From: Paludibaculum sp.
Lineage (GTDB): Bacteria; Acidobacteriota; Terriglobia; Bryobacterales; Bryobacteraceae
Direction of reading: 5' to 3'
Length of the DNA stretch: 47,250 bases
Assembly (NCBI GenBank): GCA_029973955.1
Contig: JARKQJ010000277.1
Location: 1 to 47,250 of the forward strand
Shown here: positions 18,309 through 28,457 of the stretch, one piece after another
Layout: every line of letters begins with the position of its first letter
Position numbering within the stretch: position 1 is the stretch's first letter
Program-made: the position numbers and the translations under genes
The notes under the pieces: model-generated
What the model saw: the letters and a program-made list of their open reading frames with translations, nothing else
What the model was told of the DNA's origin: nothing
Database searches by the model: none

Positions 18309-18522
18309 CGCTTCATACCCTCCAGTCAAGAGATCTGCGTCCACACGCGCCCGAACCCCCGCCGGGTGGATGCGGCAATTCGATCATGCGGTTTCGGAGG
18401 AGTTGCGGAAACCACTAAGCTCGATTCTTCCAGAATTCTGGACAGTAGTGGTGGAGTGGGGGGATTCGTTCGGGCGGGGTGGTGCTGGGACGGGCGTCGT
18501 TGGGGGAAACGGGCTGGTTCTG

Positions 18523-18737
18523 TGGCCCCGGGACTGGCGTCCCGGGGGAAAAGGGCTTCGTCGCGTGGCCCCGGGACTGGCGTCCCGGGGGAACGGGGCT
18601 TCGTCGCGTGGCCCCGGGCCTGGCGTTGCAGGGGAAAAGGGCTTCGTCGCGTGGCCCCGGGACTGGCGTTGCGGGGGAAAAGGGCTTCGTCGCGTGGCCC
18701 CGGGACTGGCGTCCCGGGGGAATAGGGCTTCGTCGCG
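18523..18737. repeat. Five tandem copies of a 43-bp repeat, each holding a CTGGCG-centred palindrome
   Basis: Five contiguous units of exactly 43 bases start at 18523, 18566, 18609, 18652 and 18695; a degenerate sixth copy precedes them (from about 18485). In units 1, 2 and 5 the sequence CCCCGGGAC-TGGC-GTCCCGGGG forms a perfect 9-bp stem with a TGGC loop; units 3 and 4 carry base changes that weaken the stem. Each unit ends with GGGCTTCGTCGCG. The array fills the intergenic space between two divergently transcribed genes. Open reading frames across it are a by-product of a unit length that is not a multiple of three. Similar palindromes occur at 22279-22317. Confidence 0.9.
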
Positions 18738-18786
18738 GGGGAGACGGGCCGGAGTGGGGTTGGGGAGGTTCGCGTTGTGTCATGCT

Positions 18787-20322
18787 ATGGCTTCGGACGT
18801 TATGCTTCGACGTAGTTTTCTTTCCGGCTTCCCTGCCCTGGCTTTGCTGCCGGGGGCGCAGACTCGGCGGTATCACGTTTGCCTGAACACTGAGGTTTTG
18901 GACCAGACCCCGGAACTGCTTGGCACAGTGCAGCGGGCGGGAGTGGACACCATCTGGCTCTGCGGGTTTCTTTATGGGCATTGGTATTACACGCCGCAGA
19001 AGGTCCGGGAGTGGGCTGCGCGGATTCGCAAAGCGGGACTTGGAGTGGAAGTGATCCATGTGCCGCTGGGTCATCCGGGGGATTCGCTGGGGGCGAAGAC
19101 AGGAGAGCCGCCGCTGACGCCGCCGGGGCATTGGCGGCAGGGGGTCAGATTGGATGGGACGCGGCATTGGGGCACCTCATTGCATGCGCCGGCGACGGAG
19201 GAGAACGCGGCGGCGGTCGGGCAGTGGAAGGGGGCCGGGTTCCGCACGGTGTTTTTGGATGACGATTTCCGGCTGGCGACGGGGCCGGGGACGATCGGCG
19301 GCTGCCACTGCGACGAACATTGGGCGGCGTTCCAGAAGAAGGCCGGGGCACAGAACCGGGAGGCGCTGGCGGCCGACATCCGGGCGCGGGCATTGACGCC
19401 GCTGGTGCGGGCCTGGGTGGAGTTTCATTGCGGCGAACTGACGGAGTGCCACCGGCGGCAGGCGGCGGCGGCGCGAGACGGGATGCAGGTGGGCGTGATG
19501 GTGATGTACCTGGGCGCAGAGAAGGCGGGAATCCGGTTGAAAGACTACGGCAGCGTGCCGTTCCGCGTGGGCGAACTGATGTTCTCGGACCGGCAGTTCG
19601 ATCCGGTGAAAGGGAAGACGGACGAGCTGTTCAGCTGCCTGTTCCACCGGCGGTTCACGACGCCCACGCTGGCATACAGCGAATCGACGGCGTTTCCGGC
19701 CGACAAGCTGTCGGCGGCGAACATGGCGGCGAAGCTCTGCATTTCGACGATCACCGACGTGCGCAATACGATGTTCATGAGCGGGCTGACGCCGTTTCCG
19801 ATCGCGCATTGGGCGACGCTGGGGCCGGCGATGCGGCGACAGGCGGAGATCCACTCGCGGGTGGCGGGGCTGCGGCCGAGCGGCCCATTCAAGCACTATT
19901 GGGGCGAGGCGAGCCGGTATGTGGGCGCGGACAAGCCGTACAGCCTGTTCCTCGCGCTGGGTGTTCCGTTCGAAGTGGCGGACGAGGCGCCGCGGGAGGG
20001 ATGGACGTTCCTTTCCGACGAAGACGCGCGGTACAGGAGTGCGGCGGGGACGCGGTTTGTGACGCGGGCGGAGGTGGCGGAGACGCTGCCGGAGCTGTGG
20101 GCCTTCCGGCGGCGGATTCTGCCGGAGATCGGGCCGGCGCCGTATGTGGAAGAAGAGCGGCCGGCGGTGTGCTGCTGGTATCGCGAGCGAAAGCTTGCGC
20201 TGCTGTGGAACCTGTCTCCCGAGCCGCAGACTCTCACGCTGCGTTATGGAAAGGACAGACGGAGCGTGCCGATGGGGGCGCTGGGGATGGAGTTGGTGGA
20301 ACTCGGGAGCTTTGGGGCGTGA
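18787..20322 (+). CDS. Secreted TIM-barrel-like protein, family not recognised (511 aa)
   Basis: The N-terminus MLRRSFLSGFPALALLPGAQ resembles a Tat-type leader (R-R-S-F-L); ATG 18787 is taken as start and ATG 18802 is the alternative. The first 300 residues alternate strands and helices in a way that suggests a (beta/alpha)8 barrel of the glycoside hydrolase kind: LNTEVLDQTPELLGTVQRAG, DTIWLCGFLYGHWYYTP, GLGVEVIHVPLGHPGD, FRTVFLDDDFRLATG, and a Cys/His-bearing GGCHCDEHW. The Asp-rich FLDDDFRL and the segment FSDRQFDP are candidate active-site strands. The last 120 residues look like a beta domain. I cannot assign a CAZy family. The gene starts just after the tandem palindrome array and ends nine bases before the convergent sialidase-like gene. 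Confidence 0.55.
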   Translation: MASDVMLRRSFLSGFPALALLPGAQTRRYHVCLNTEVLDQTPELLGTVQRAGVDTIWLCGFLYGHWYYTPQKVREWAARIRKAGLGVEVIHVPLGHPGDSLGAKTGEPPLTPPGHWRQGVRLDGTRHWGTSLHAPATEENAAAVGQWKGAGFRTVFLDDDFRLATGPGTIGGCHCDEHWAAFQKKAGAQNREALAADIRARALTPLVRAWVEFHCGELTECHRRQAAAARDGMQVGVMVMYLGAEKAGIRLKDYGSVPFRVGELMFSDRQFDPVKGKTDELFSCLFHRRFTTPTLAYSESTAFPADKLSAANMAAKLCISTITDVRNTMFMSGLTPFPIAHWATLGPAMRRQAEIHSRVAGLRPSGPFKHYWGEASRYVGADKPYSLFLALGVPFEVADEAPREGWTFLSDEDARYRSAAGTRFVTRAEVAETLPELWAFRRRILPEIGPAPYVEEERPAVCCWYRERKLALLWNLSPEPQTLTLRYGKDRRSVPMGALGMELVELGSFGA

Positions 20323-20331
20323 GAGCCGCGC

Positions 20332-21408
20332 TCAGCGGAGGGCGCTGAGAGGGATCTCGGAGATCTCAATGTCTTCCTTGTTGGTGGAGTAGATGATCCA
20401 GAGGCTGCCGTTGTGTTCGAGGGCGTGGGGGTATTGGAAGGAACCGGAGCCTTTGGCGCGGCCGGCGTAGCGGCGCGGGGGGGCGTCGTGGCGGATGGGA
20501 GTGGGTTGGGAGAACTGCCAGCCATCGGGGCTGAGGGCGAGGGAGAGGGGGTCGCGGGAGGTGGGGTTGGGGTTGTTGATGAGCACGTAGGCGCCGGTGG
20601 AGAGGCGGATGACGAAGTTCTTGCTGGTGGCGTCGGGGAAGTCCGTGAGGACGGGGTGGGACCAGGTGCGGCCACGATCGGTGGAGATGGCGCGGAGCAG
20701 GCGGCGGGAGCGGGCGCCGTCGCGGATGATGAGGTGGAGGGTGCGGTCGGCGGCTTCGTAGAGAGTGGGCTCGTCCATGCGGTGGAAGGGGGGCTCGGAG
20801 AAGAGCGGGGTGGCGGACCAGGCGTTGGGCGCGAGCTTTTTGGCGGCAAGGACGGACATGTTCATCTCGGCGTCGCGGGCGGGCATGAGCAAGCGGCCGT
20901 CGATTTTGATGGGAGGAAAGTTGTTCATGGCGTTGGGGGCGATGGGGCCGTCGTCGCGCCATTGTTTGTTATTGAAAGTGAAGGCGTGGAGGGCGAGGTT
21001 CTTCCAGACGACGCCGCGGCCGCGCTGGCCATAGTCGGCCGATTCAATGAGGGCGCCGAGGGCGCGGAGACGGTTGTTCTCGACGAAGAGGCCGCGGGCG
21101 ATCCAGCGCTGGGGACCGGTGGGGCCGTCGGGGTCGGGGGCGAGAGTTTGGGGAGCGGTCCAAGTGTGGCCGTCGGGGCTGGTGGCGTAGACGATGTGCT
21201 GGTCGGGGTCCTCTTCGCCAACGGAAGCGGAGGACCAGGAGGCGTAGAAGAGGCCGTTGTGGTGGGCGAGGTAGGAATGGAGGTTGAAGGCGGATTCGTT
21301 CTGGCGGCCCTGGTAGACGGTGGAGGTGCAGGGGGAGAGGGGCGGGGTGGGGCGGGAGGAGAGGAGGAGGGCGGGGTCGGCGAGGAAGAGGGCCAGGAGG
21401 GGGAGCAT
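20332..21408 (-). CDS. Sialidase/BNR-repeat-like secreted protein (358 aa)
   Basis: A short hydrophobic leader (MLPLLALFLADPALLL) is followed by a beta-propeller of the sialidase superfamily. Asp-box-like repeats (S/T-x-D-x-G-x-T-W) are visible as SPDGHTWTAP and STDRGRTWSHP, with weaker copies (SPDGWQF). An Arg in VYQGRQNESAFNLHSYL and another in MPARDAEMN could correspond to the arginine triad, but I cannot align all of them. Members of this group in soil bacteria are often annotated as exo-alpha-sialidase though their substrates are unknown. Its end faces the TIM-barrel-like gene. Confidence 0.65.
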   Translation of the reverse strand: MLPLLALFLADPALLLSSRPTPPLSPCTSTVYQGRQNESAFNLHSYLAHHNGLFYASWSSASVGEEDPDQHIVYATSPDGHTWTAPQTLAPDPDGPTGPQRWIARGLFVENNRLRALGALIESADYGQRGRGVVWKNLALHAFTFNNKQWRDDGPIAPNAMNNFPPIKIDGRLLMPARDAEMNMSVLAAKKLAPNAWSATPLFSEPPFHRMDEPTLYEAADRTLHLIIRDGARSRRLLRAISTDRGRTWSHPVLTDFPDATSKNFVIRLSTGAYVLINNPNPTSRDPLSLALSPDGWQFSQPTPIRHDAPPRRYAGRAKGSGSFQYPHALEHNGSLWIIYSTNKEDIEISEIPLSALR

Positions 21409-21485
21409 GGGCTGAGATCCAGTATCGCAGGAGGGTGGACCCGGCCGGGGGAGGGCTCCGGGCGCCGGAGCGCCCGGAGGTATTT

Positions 21486-22100
21486 TCAGTTCGTGCGGCG
21501 GGCGCGGAGACGGTTCAAAGCGAGGGCTGAGAGGCCCAGGCCGGCCAAGACACAGGTGGATGGTTCCGGGACTTCGGAACCGGGTTCGGAAGCCGGAGTG
21601 GCGGTGAAGTTGGCGATGGCGTAATGGTTACCTATCGTTCGATCCGGCATCGCGAAGAGATCCGAAGTGTAGTACCCATCGGAGATGTTCAGCAGCGCCG
21701 GCGCATTGTTGATGTTTGTGCCGTGGGCGTACCATTCATCATCGGCCATTTCCACGGCGGCGCCGATCGTATAGGTGACCCCGGCGGAAACGAGCAGCGG
21801 AGTGATGGGGGTAAAGCGGAACTGGGCACCCGAAACGACGGCGCCAGCGAACGTACTATTGCCGGTGGTTACGGTGGTGTTGGCGAGCAGAGTCCCGCCG
21901 GAGTTCCAGATGCCGACGCGATGGCCGGCTAGGAGCCCGTCCTGTCCGGCATCGATAAAGCCGAGGGAATCAATCTGCAGGTCCACCAATGGGGTGAACT
22001 GGAATCCGTAGGTGTAGGACTGCCCGGAATTCGCGCTTCCTCCAGAGAAGTCGAAGGCGATGGTGCTGGCGCGGCACAGGGTGGAAGCGCCGAAGAGCAA
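21486..22100 (-). CDS. PEP-CTERM sorted secreted protein (204 aa from TTG; longer start likely)
   Basis: The C-terminus VPEPSTCVLAGLGLSALALNRLRARR is a textbook PEP-CTERM signal: the V-P-E-P motif, a hydrophobic helix and a basic end, recognised by exosortase for surface sorting. The preceding 150 residues are a beta-sandwich like DUF4082 (FDFSGGSANSGQSYTYGFQFTP, IDSLGFIDAGQDGLLAGHRVGIW, then FTPITPLLVSAGVTYTIGA). The TTG used here cuts the signal peptide short. The frame remains open to 22151, where an ATC codon lies six bases after a perfect AGGAG; starting there would give a full signal peptide (TSLPFLRQAAAIALLFGAST, LCRA). The true start is therefore probably 22151 on a non-standard codon. 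No exosortase gene is in the window. Confidence 0.75.
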   Translation of the reverse strand: MLFGASTLCRASTIAFDFSGGSANSGQSYTYGFQFTPLVDLQIDSLGFIDAGQDGLLAGHRVGIWNSGGTLLANTTVTTGNSTFAGAVVSGAQFRFTPITPLLVSAGVTYTIGAAVEMADDEWYAHGTNINNAPALLNISDGYYTSDLFAMPDRTIGNHYAIANFTATPASEPGSEVPEPSTCVLAGLGLSALALNRLRARRTN

Positions 22101-22278
22101 GGCAATGGCCGCAGCCTGGCGCAGGAATGGCAGGGATGTGTAGGTGATGATGGAATTCTCCTCTAAGTGAAGGTAAATGTACCAAACTCAGAGAGAGTTT
22201 GTCCAGATTATCGGCAGAGTGCGATGGAAATTGGCGGGTGGGGCGTGGGAGGGAGGTGATTTCTGACAGAGGCGGGGA

Positions 22279-22317
22279 GGGCCGGCCTGGCGGCCGGCCC
22301 ACAGGTCTGGCGACCTG
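22279..22317. repeat. Two adjacent palindromes with TGGC loop
   Basis: GGGCCGGCC-TGGC-GGCCGGCCC (22279-22300) is a perfect 9-bp stem and CAGGTC-TGGC-GACCTG (22302-22317) a perfect 6-bp stem. The two stems have different sequences but the same loop and closing pair (C-TGGC-G), as in the 43-bp array at 18.5 kb. They lie just beyond the stop codon of the CoA-transferase gene, so they may also serve as its transcription terminator or 3'-end structure. Confidence 0.85.
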
Positions 22318-22322
22318 CCCCA

Positions 22323-23822
22323 CTAACGGTATTCTTCCCAGTTGATGTTGCGCATGTCGCCGTGGCGGAGGAATTGGCGATGCATGGCAAGGCCGAGCGA
22401 GAGCGAGAGGGGCTCGTGGCCCTCCTTGGTGAGCTTGAGGTATTCGCGGAGCTGCGGCCGGTAGTCGGGGTGAGCGCAGTTGTTGATAATGAGTTGCGCG
22501 CGTTCGTGCGGGTCCTTGCCGCGCAGGTCGGCGACACCCTGTTCGGTGATGACGATCTGGACGGAGTGCTCGGAGTGGTCCATGTGGGAGGCGAGCGGGA
22601 CGATGGCGCTGATCTTGCCGCCCTTGGCGGTGGAGGGGCAGGAGAAGATGGAGAGGTAGGCGTTGCGGGTGAAGTCGCCGGAGCCGCCGATACCGTTCAT
22701 CATGGTTTTGCCCATGACGTGGGTGGAGTTGACGTTGCCGCCGAGGTCGAGTTCAATGGCGGTGTTCATAGAGACGATGCCGAGACGGCGCACGATTTCG
22801 GGGTGGTTGGAGATCTCCTGCGGGCGCATGAGGATCTTCTTCTTGAAGAAGTTGATATTGGTGGTGACCTTCTTCATGGCCTCCGGGCTGAGGGTGAGAG
22901 AGCAGGTGGAGGCGAAGGTGCAGCGGCCGGATTCCAGGTGAGGCACGACGGAGTCCTGGAGGACCTCGGTGTACATCTCGAAGGGGGGGATCTCCTTGGA
23001 GCGGCCGAGAGCGCCGAGGACGGCGTTGGCGATGTTGCCGACGCCGGACTGGAGCGGCAGGAACTGGGGCGGGATGCGGCCGGCCTTCATCTCGGCGACG
23101 AGGAAGTCCGCGACGTTTTCGCCGATCTGCTCAGTGACGGGGGTGGCTTCGTCGAAGCCGCCGGTTTCATCGGCGAGGTTGGTGTGGACGACGCCGACGA
23201 TCTTGGCGGGATCGACGGTGCAGATGGGGGAGCCGATGCGGTCAGAGGGGGCGTAGACGGGGATCTCCTGGCGCGCGGGGGGATCGAGGGGCTCGAAGAC
23301 GTCGTGCATGCCGAGGAGGGTGGCGGGGTGGTTGGCGTTGAGCTCGATGAGGATCTTGTCAGCAAGGCGCAGGTAAGTATTGGCGGCGCCGACGGCGGTG
23401 GAAAGCACGATGCCGCCACCCGGGGTGATGTCGGCGGCTTCGACGACGGCCCAGTGCACGGGGCCGAGGAAGCCGTAGCGGACCACCTGCGGGAGCAGCG
23501 AGAGGTGCATATCGACGAACTTCACCGCGCCGGTGTTGATCTGCTTGCGGAGGGTAGCGTTGGACTGGTAGGGGGTACGGAAGCTGATGGCTTCGGCTTC
23601 GGCGAGGGCACCGTCGAGGCTTTTGCCGGTGGAGGCGCCGGTGATGACGCCGATCTTGAATTCACGCCCGGCCTCATGCTCACGGCGGGCCCTTTGGGCG
23701 ATGGCGGCAGGGATGGCCTTGGGCGAGCCGGCGGGGGTGAAGCCGGAAAAACCGACGGTCTGGCCGTTCTGAACGAGTTCGGCGGCCTCTTCGGCCGTGA
23801 GGATGGGAAAAGGAAGAGACAT
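22323..23822 (-). CDS. Acetyl-CoA hydrolase/transferase family: succinyl-CoA/propionyl-CoA:carboxylate CoA-transferase (499 aa)
   Basis: This is a class I CoA-transferase of the acetyl-CoA hydrolase/succinyl-CoA:acetate CoA-transferase family (AarC, ScpC, Cat1-like). The N-terminal GFSGFTPAGSPKAIP is the family's oxyanion/CoA loop; the catalytic Glu is expected in EMYTEVLQDS, and GGSGDFTRNAYLSIF and IVTEQGVADLRGKDP are further signatures. The enzyme moves CoA between succinate and a short acid (acetate or propionate). Its place as last gene of the methylmalonyl-CoA cluster, four bases after meaB, argues for propionyl-CoA + succinate = propionate + succinyl-CoA, the step that closes the Wood-Werkman cycle. 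ATG 23822 is chosen over an upstream TTG that would overlap meaB. Confidence 0.85.
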   Translation of the reverse strand: MSLPFPILTAEEAAELVQNGQTVGFSGFTPAGSPKAIPAAIAQRARREHEAGREFKIGVITGASTGKSLDGALAEAEAISFRTPYQSNATLRKQINTGAVKFVDMHLSLLPQVVRYGFLGPVHWAVVEAADITPGGGIVLSTAVGAANTYLRLADKILIELNANHPATLLGMHDVFEPLDPPARQEIPVYAPSDRIGSPICTVDPAKIVGVVHTNLADETGGFDEATPVTEQIGENVADFLVAEMKAGRIPPQFLPLQSGVGNIANAVLGALGRSKEIPPFEMYTEVLQDSVVPHLESGRCTFASTCSLTLSPEAMKKVTTNINFFKKKILMRPQEISNHPEIVRRLGIVSMNTAIELDLGGNVNSTHVMGKTMMNGIGGSGDFTRNAYLSIFSCPSTAKGGKISAIVPLASHMDHSEHSVQIVITEQGVADLRGKDPHERAQLIINNCAHPDYRPQLREYLKLTKEGHEPLSLSLGLAMHRQFLRHGDMRNINWEEYR

Positions 23823-23826
23823 AAGA

Positions 23827-24873
23827 TTAGGATTTTTCCTTGGATTCAAAGAGCGCCAGCAGTTCGCGGGCGGCGGTGAACGAACTGATGTGGCCGCGGC
23901 GCACCTCTTCCCGCATCAGGGGAAGGCGGGTGCGGACGCGGGCATCGGAATGAAAGAGATCTTCGAGGCCCATGGAGATGAGCTCGTGCATCCAGTCGAG
24001 CGCCTGGCGGCGGCGCCGTTCGGTGAAGTGGCCGTTGGCCTTGAGTTGCGCGCGCTGCTCCAGGACCAGTTCCCAGATCTCCGCCACGCCTTCGCCGGTG
24101 AGCGAGGAGCAGGTGAGCACCTGGGGATTCCAGCCGTCGGCGGCGGCAGGGAAAAGGTGGAGGGCGGAGGAGTATTCGACGCGGGCGCGCTCGGCCTTGG
24201 GCTTGTTGTCGCCGTCGGCCTTATTGATAGCCATGCCATCGATCATCTCCATGATGCCGCGCTTGATGCCCTGGAGTTCATCACCGGCGCCGGCGACCAT
24301 GATGAGGAGGAAGAAGTCCGTCATGGAGCGGACGGTGGTTTCGCTCTGCCCCACGCCGACGGTTTCGACGATGATGTTGCGGAAGCCGGCGGCTTCGCAG
24401 AGCAGCATGGTTTCGCGGGTGCGGCGGGCGACACCGCCGAGGTGGCACTTGGAGGGAGAGGGGCGGATGAAGGCCAGATCCTCCTGAGAGAGCCGTTCCA
24501 TGCGGGTTTTGTCGCCGAGGATGGAGCCGCCGGAGATGGGCGAGGAGGGGTCGATGGAGAGGACGGCGAGGGATTCGCCGCGTTCGCGGATGAGGTGGAT
24601 GCCGAGGGTGTCGATGAAGGTGGACTTCCCCGCCCCGGGCACGCCGGTGATGCCGACGCGGCGGGCTTTGCCGGTGTGGGGGAGGACACCTTCGAGGATC
24701 TCCTGAGCGAGGGCGGCGTCTTCGACGAGATCGCTTTCGATGACGGTGATGGCGCGGGCGAGCGTGACACGGTCACCGGCGAGGATGCCGTCGACGTAGG
24801 CCGGTCCAGGCAGACGGCCCCGGCGGGGCCGCCTGCCCGGAGGATTGCCGGGAATGGCAGGATCAGACTGCAA
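23827..24873 (-). CDS. meaB: Methylmalonyl-CoA mutase-associated GTPase MeaB/ArgK (348 aa)
   Basis: A G3E-type P-loop GTPase of the MeaB/ArgK family. The Walker A motif GVPGAGKST starts at residue 77; then come DPSSPISGGSILGDKTRM, the family's switch region, VETVGVGQSE (Walker B/switch II) and NKADGDN (base recognition NKxD). MeaB loads, protects and reactivates the B12-dependent methylmalonyl-CoA mutase, whose large subunit is encoded immediately upstream. The start is a TTG with AAGGAG seven bases upstream; no ATG or GTG fits. The first 25 residues are Pro/Arg-rich (GNPPGRRPRRGRLPGP), because they are encoded by an extended GC hairpin. Confidence 0.93.
   Translation of the reverse strand: MQSDPAIPGNPPGRRPRRGRLPGPAYVDGILAGDRVTLARAITVIESDLVEDAALAQEILEGVLPHTGKARRVGITGVPGAGKSTFIDTLGIHLIRERGESLAVLSIDPSSPISGGSILGDKTRMERLSQEDLAFIRPSPSKCHLGGVARRTRETMLLCEAAGFRNIIVETVGVGQSETTVRSMTDFFLLIMVAGAGDELQGIKRGIMEMIDGMAINKADGDNKPKAERARVEYSSALHLFPAAADGWNPQVLTCSSLTGEGVAEIWELVLEQRAQLKANGHFTERRRRQALDWMHELISMGLEDLFHSDARVRTRLPLMREEVRRGHISSFTAARELLALFESKEKS
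24809..24837 (-). promoter_or_regulatory. Strong hairpin inside the first codons of meaB
   Basis: A 13-bp inverted repeat (24809-24821 / 24825-24837, stem GGCAG(A/G)CGGCCCC, 3-base loop) overlaps codons about 13-22 of meaB. The single DNA mismatch becomes a G-U pair only in the RNA of the coding (minus) strand, so the mRNA stem is complete. It could slow early translation or mark mRNA processing; the role is inferred. Confidence 0.55.
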
Positions 24874-24898
24874 GGGCGGTCTCCTTGAAGCCAATATT

Positions 24899-24957
24899 CT
24901 CTCAGCGCGCGGCGTTTCCGCGCGCGGTCTCTCAGCGCGCGGTATCTCCGCGCGCGG
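24899..24957 (-). repeat. Two tandem 30-bp hairpin repeats between mutB and meaB
   Basis: Two direct repeats with a 30-base period lie in the 103-base gap between mutB and meaB. Each contains GCGCGCGG and CCGCGCGC as a perfect 8-bp stem (24905-24912/24918-24925 and 24935-24942/24948-24955) around a variable five-base loop (CGTTT, TATCT). They could lower downstream expression or protect the mutB message from 3' exonucleases; this is inference. No U-tract follows, so they are not classical terminators. Confidence 0.75.
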
Positions 24958-24976
24958 TGCCTCAAGCGGCGAAGAT

Positions 24977-27100
<2,124 letters not shown>

Positions 27101-27101
27101 G

Positions 27102-28457
27102 TTACGCGTTCTCCTTTCCGCCGATGCCGAGTTTGATCTGCCACTCGGTGAGGGTGTCCACCATATTGGAGAGGACGTGGACGAAGCCCGCCACACCGGC
27201 GGCCTTCAGTTCCTCCATCTGCTCCTTGGGATTGCCGGCGACGACAACGGGGACCTTCGCGGCGGCGCAAACTTCCTTGGCGAAGTCGACGTATTCGGGA
27301 TCGGAAGAGCAGAGCACGATCAGCGACGCGTCGCTGCCGGAATAGGACTCGCTCTCTTCGATGGCGAAGCCGGCGCAGCCGAAGAAGTTCTGGCAGAACT
27401 GCGCGCGGGCCATCTTCATTTTGAGGTCGCCGCGCTTGAGCAGCAGGACCTTGGGGGTCTTGCCAGCCTGGCGGGCGTGGCGTTCGGTGCGCAGGCGGAT
27501 CTCTTCGATGGGCTTGGCGAGACGCCAGGCGTTGGCCGGCAGTGCACCGGCTTCGTCGAGTTCCTTTTCGTGGATGTCGGGGTAGTTATTGACGCCCACC
27601 ATGGCGCGGCGGCGGGAGGCGATGGCCTTTTCCTTGGCGGCACGGGAGGCGGCGATGGCCGCATCGACGGAGGCCTGGGCATTCGCGAGGCCGCCCGCGG
27701 CTTCCACCTGCTGGAAGAGCGTCCAGGCGGCGGCGGCGAGCGAATCGGTGAGGGCTTCGATGTAGTAGGAGCCGCCGCCGGGATCTGCCACCTTATCGAG
27801 GTGGGACTCTTCCTTGAGGACGAGTTGGACATTGCGGGCCAGGCGCGCGGGGTAGCCGGCAGCCTGGACGGCGAGCGAGTCCGCGCCGCCGAGTACAGCA
27901 GAAAGGGCCTCGGTGGTGGAGCGGAGCAGGTTGGTGTAGGGATCGTAGATGCTCTTGTTGGCGAGCGCGGTGACGGCGCCGATTTTCACTTCGGCGGAGA
28001 CGCCGTAAGCCTGGGCGACGGCCGCGTAGAGGAGGCGCGCGGCGCGCAGCTTGGCGATCTCGAAGAAGTAGTTGGAGCCGACGGCGAAGGTGATGGCGGG
28101 CACGGGCTTCCCCGCGGCCAGCAGCTCAGAGGCGGCGGCCATGGCGTACGCCAGTTCCTGCACGGCCGTGGCGCCGGCTTCGTGGTAGACCGTAGCGTCG
28201 ACGGCCGGGGCCGCGGCGCCGGAATCCAGGATCTCCCAACTCTTCGTCACGCAGTGGCGGAAGGGCGTTTCGGGGAGGTTCTCCTTGCGGTAGTAGGGGC
28301 GGACGGCGATGCCCTCGTCGGTCTTCCAGACGAGCTTCTTGTCGTAGTCTGCGCCTTTGAGGTCCGCAAGGATGGTCTGTTCCCACGTTTCCGTGGGAAC
28401 AGGCGGGAACTCTTTCAGGAGGTTGAGGGCGTCAGTGCCTTTGGCTTCTTCAGGCAT
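27102..28457 (-). CDS. mutA: Methylmalonyl-CoA mutase small subunit (451 aa)
   Basis: It is homologous to the large subunit but degenerate: the barrel part is recognisable (YHEAGATAVQELAYAMA, FFEIAKLRAARLLYAAVA, DPGGGSYYIEALTDSL), while the B12 loop that would carry D-x-H-x-x-G reads KRGDLKMKMARAQF and lacks the cobalt-ligand His. This is the known state of MutA subunits, which are structural partners of MutB. It is shorter than the Propionibacterium subunit (over 600 residues). The ATG has GGAAGG eight bases upstream and overlaps the end of the epimerase gene by eight bases; the gap to mutB is one base, so the three genes are translationally linked. Confidence 0.93.
   Translation of the reverse strand: MPEEAKGTDALNLLKEFPPVPTETWEQTILADLKGADYDKKLVWKTDEGIAVRPYYRKENLPETPFRHCVTKSWEILDSGAAAPAVDATVYHEAGATAVQELAYAMAAASELLAAGKPVPAITFAVGSNYFFEIAKLRAARLLYAAVAQAYGVSAEVKIGAVTALANKSIYDPYTNLLRSTTEALSAVLGGADSLAVQAAGYPARLARNVQLVLKEESHLDKVADPGGGSYYIEALTDSLAAAAWTLFQQVEAAGGLANAQASVDAAIAASRAAKEKAIASRRRAMVGVNNYPDIHEKELDEAGALPANAWRLAKPIEEIRLRTERHARQAGKTPKVLLLKRGDLKMKMARAQFCQNFFGCAGFAIEESESYSGSDASLIVLCSSDPEYVDFAKEVCAAAKVPVVVAGNPKEQMEELKAAGVAGFVHVLSNMVDTLTEWQIKLGIGGKENA

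Noticed and set aside
18523..18737. CRISPR array
   Set aside because: The 43-bp units are contiguous, without unique spacers, and no cas genes are near.
18136..18786. N-terminal extension of the TIM-barrel-like gene through the 43-bp repeats
   Set aside because: The extension is made of translated intergenic repeats and overlaps the Gfo/Idh/MocA gene; a leader peptide begins at 18787/18802.
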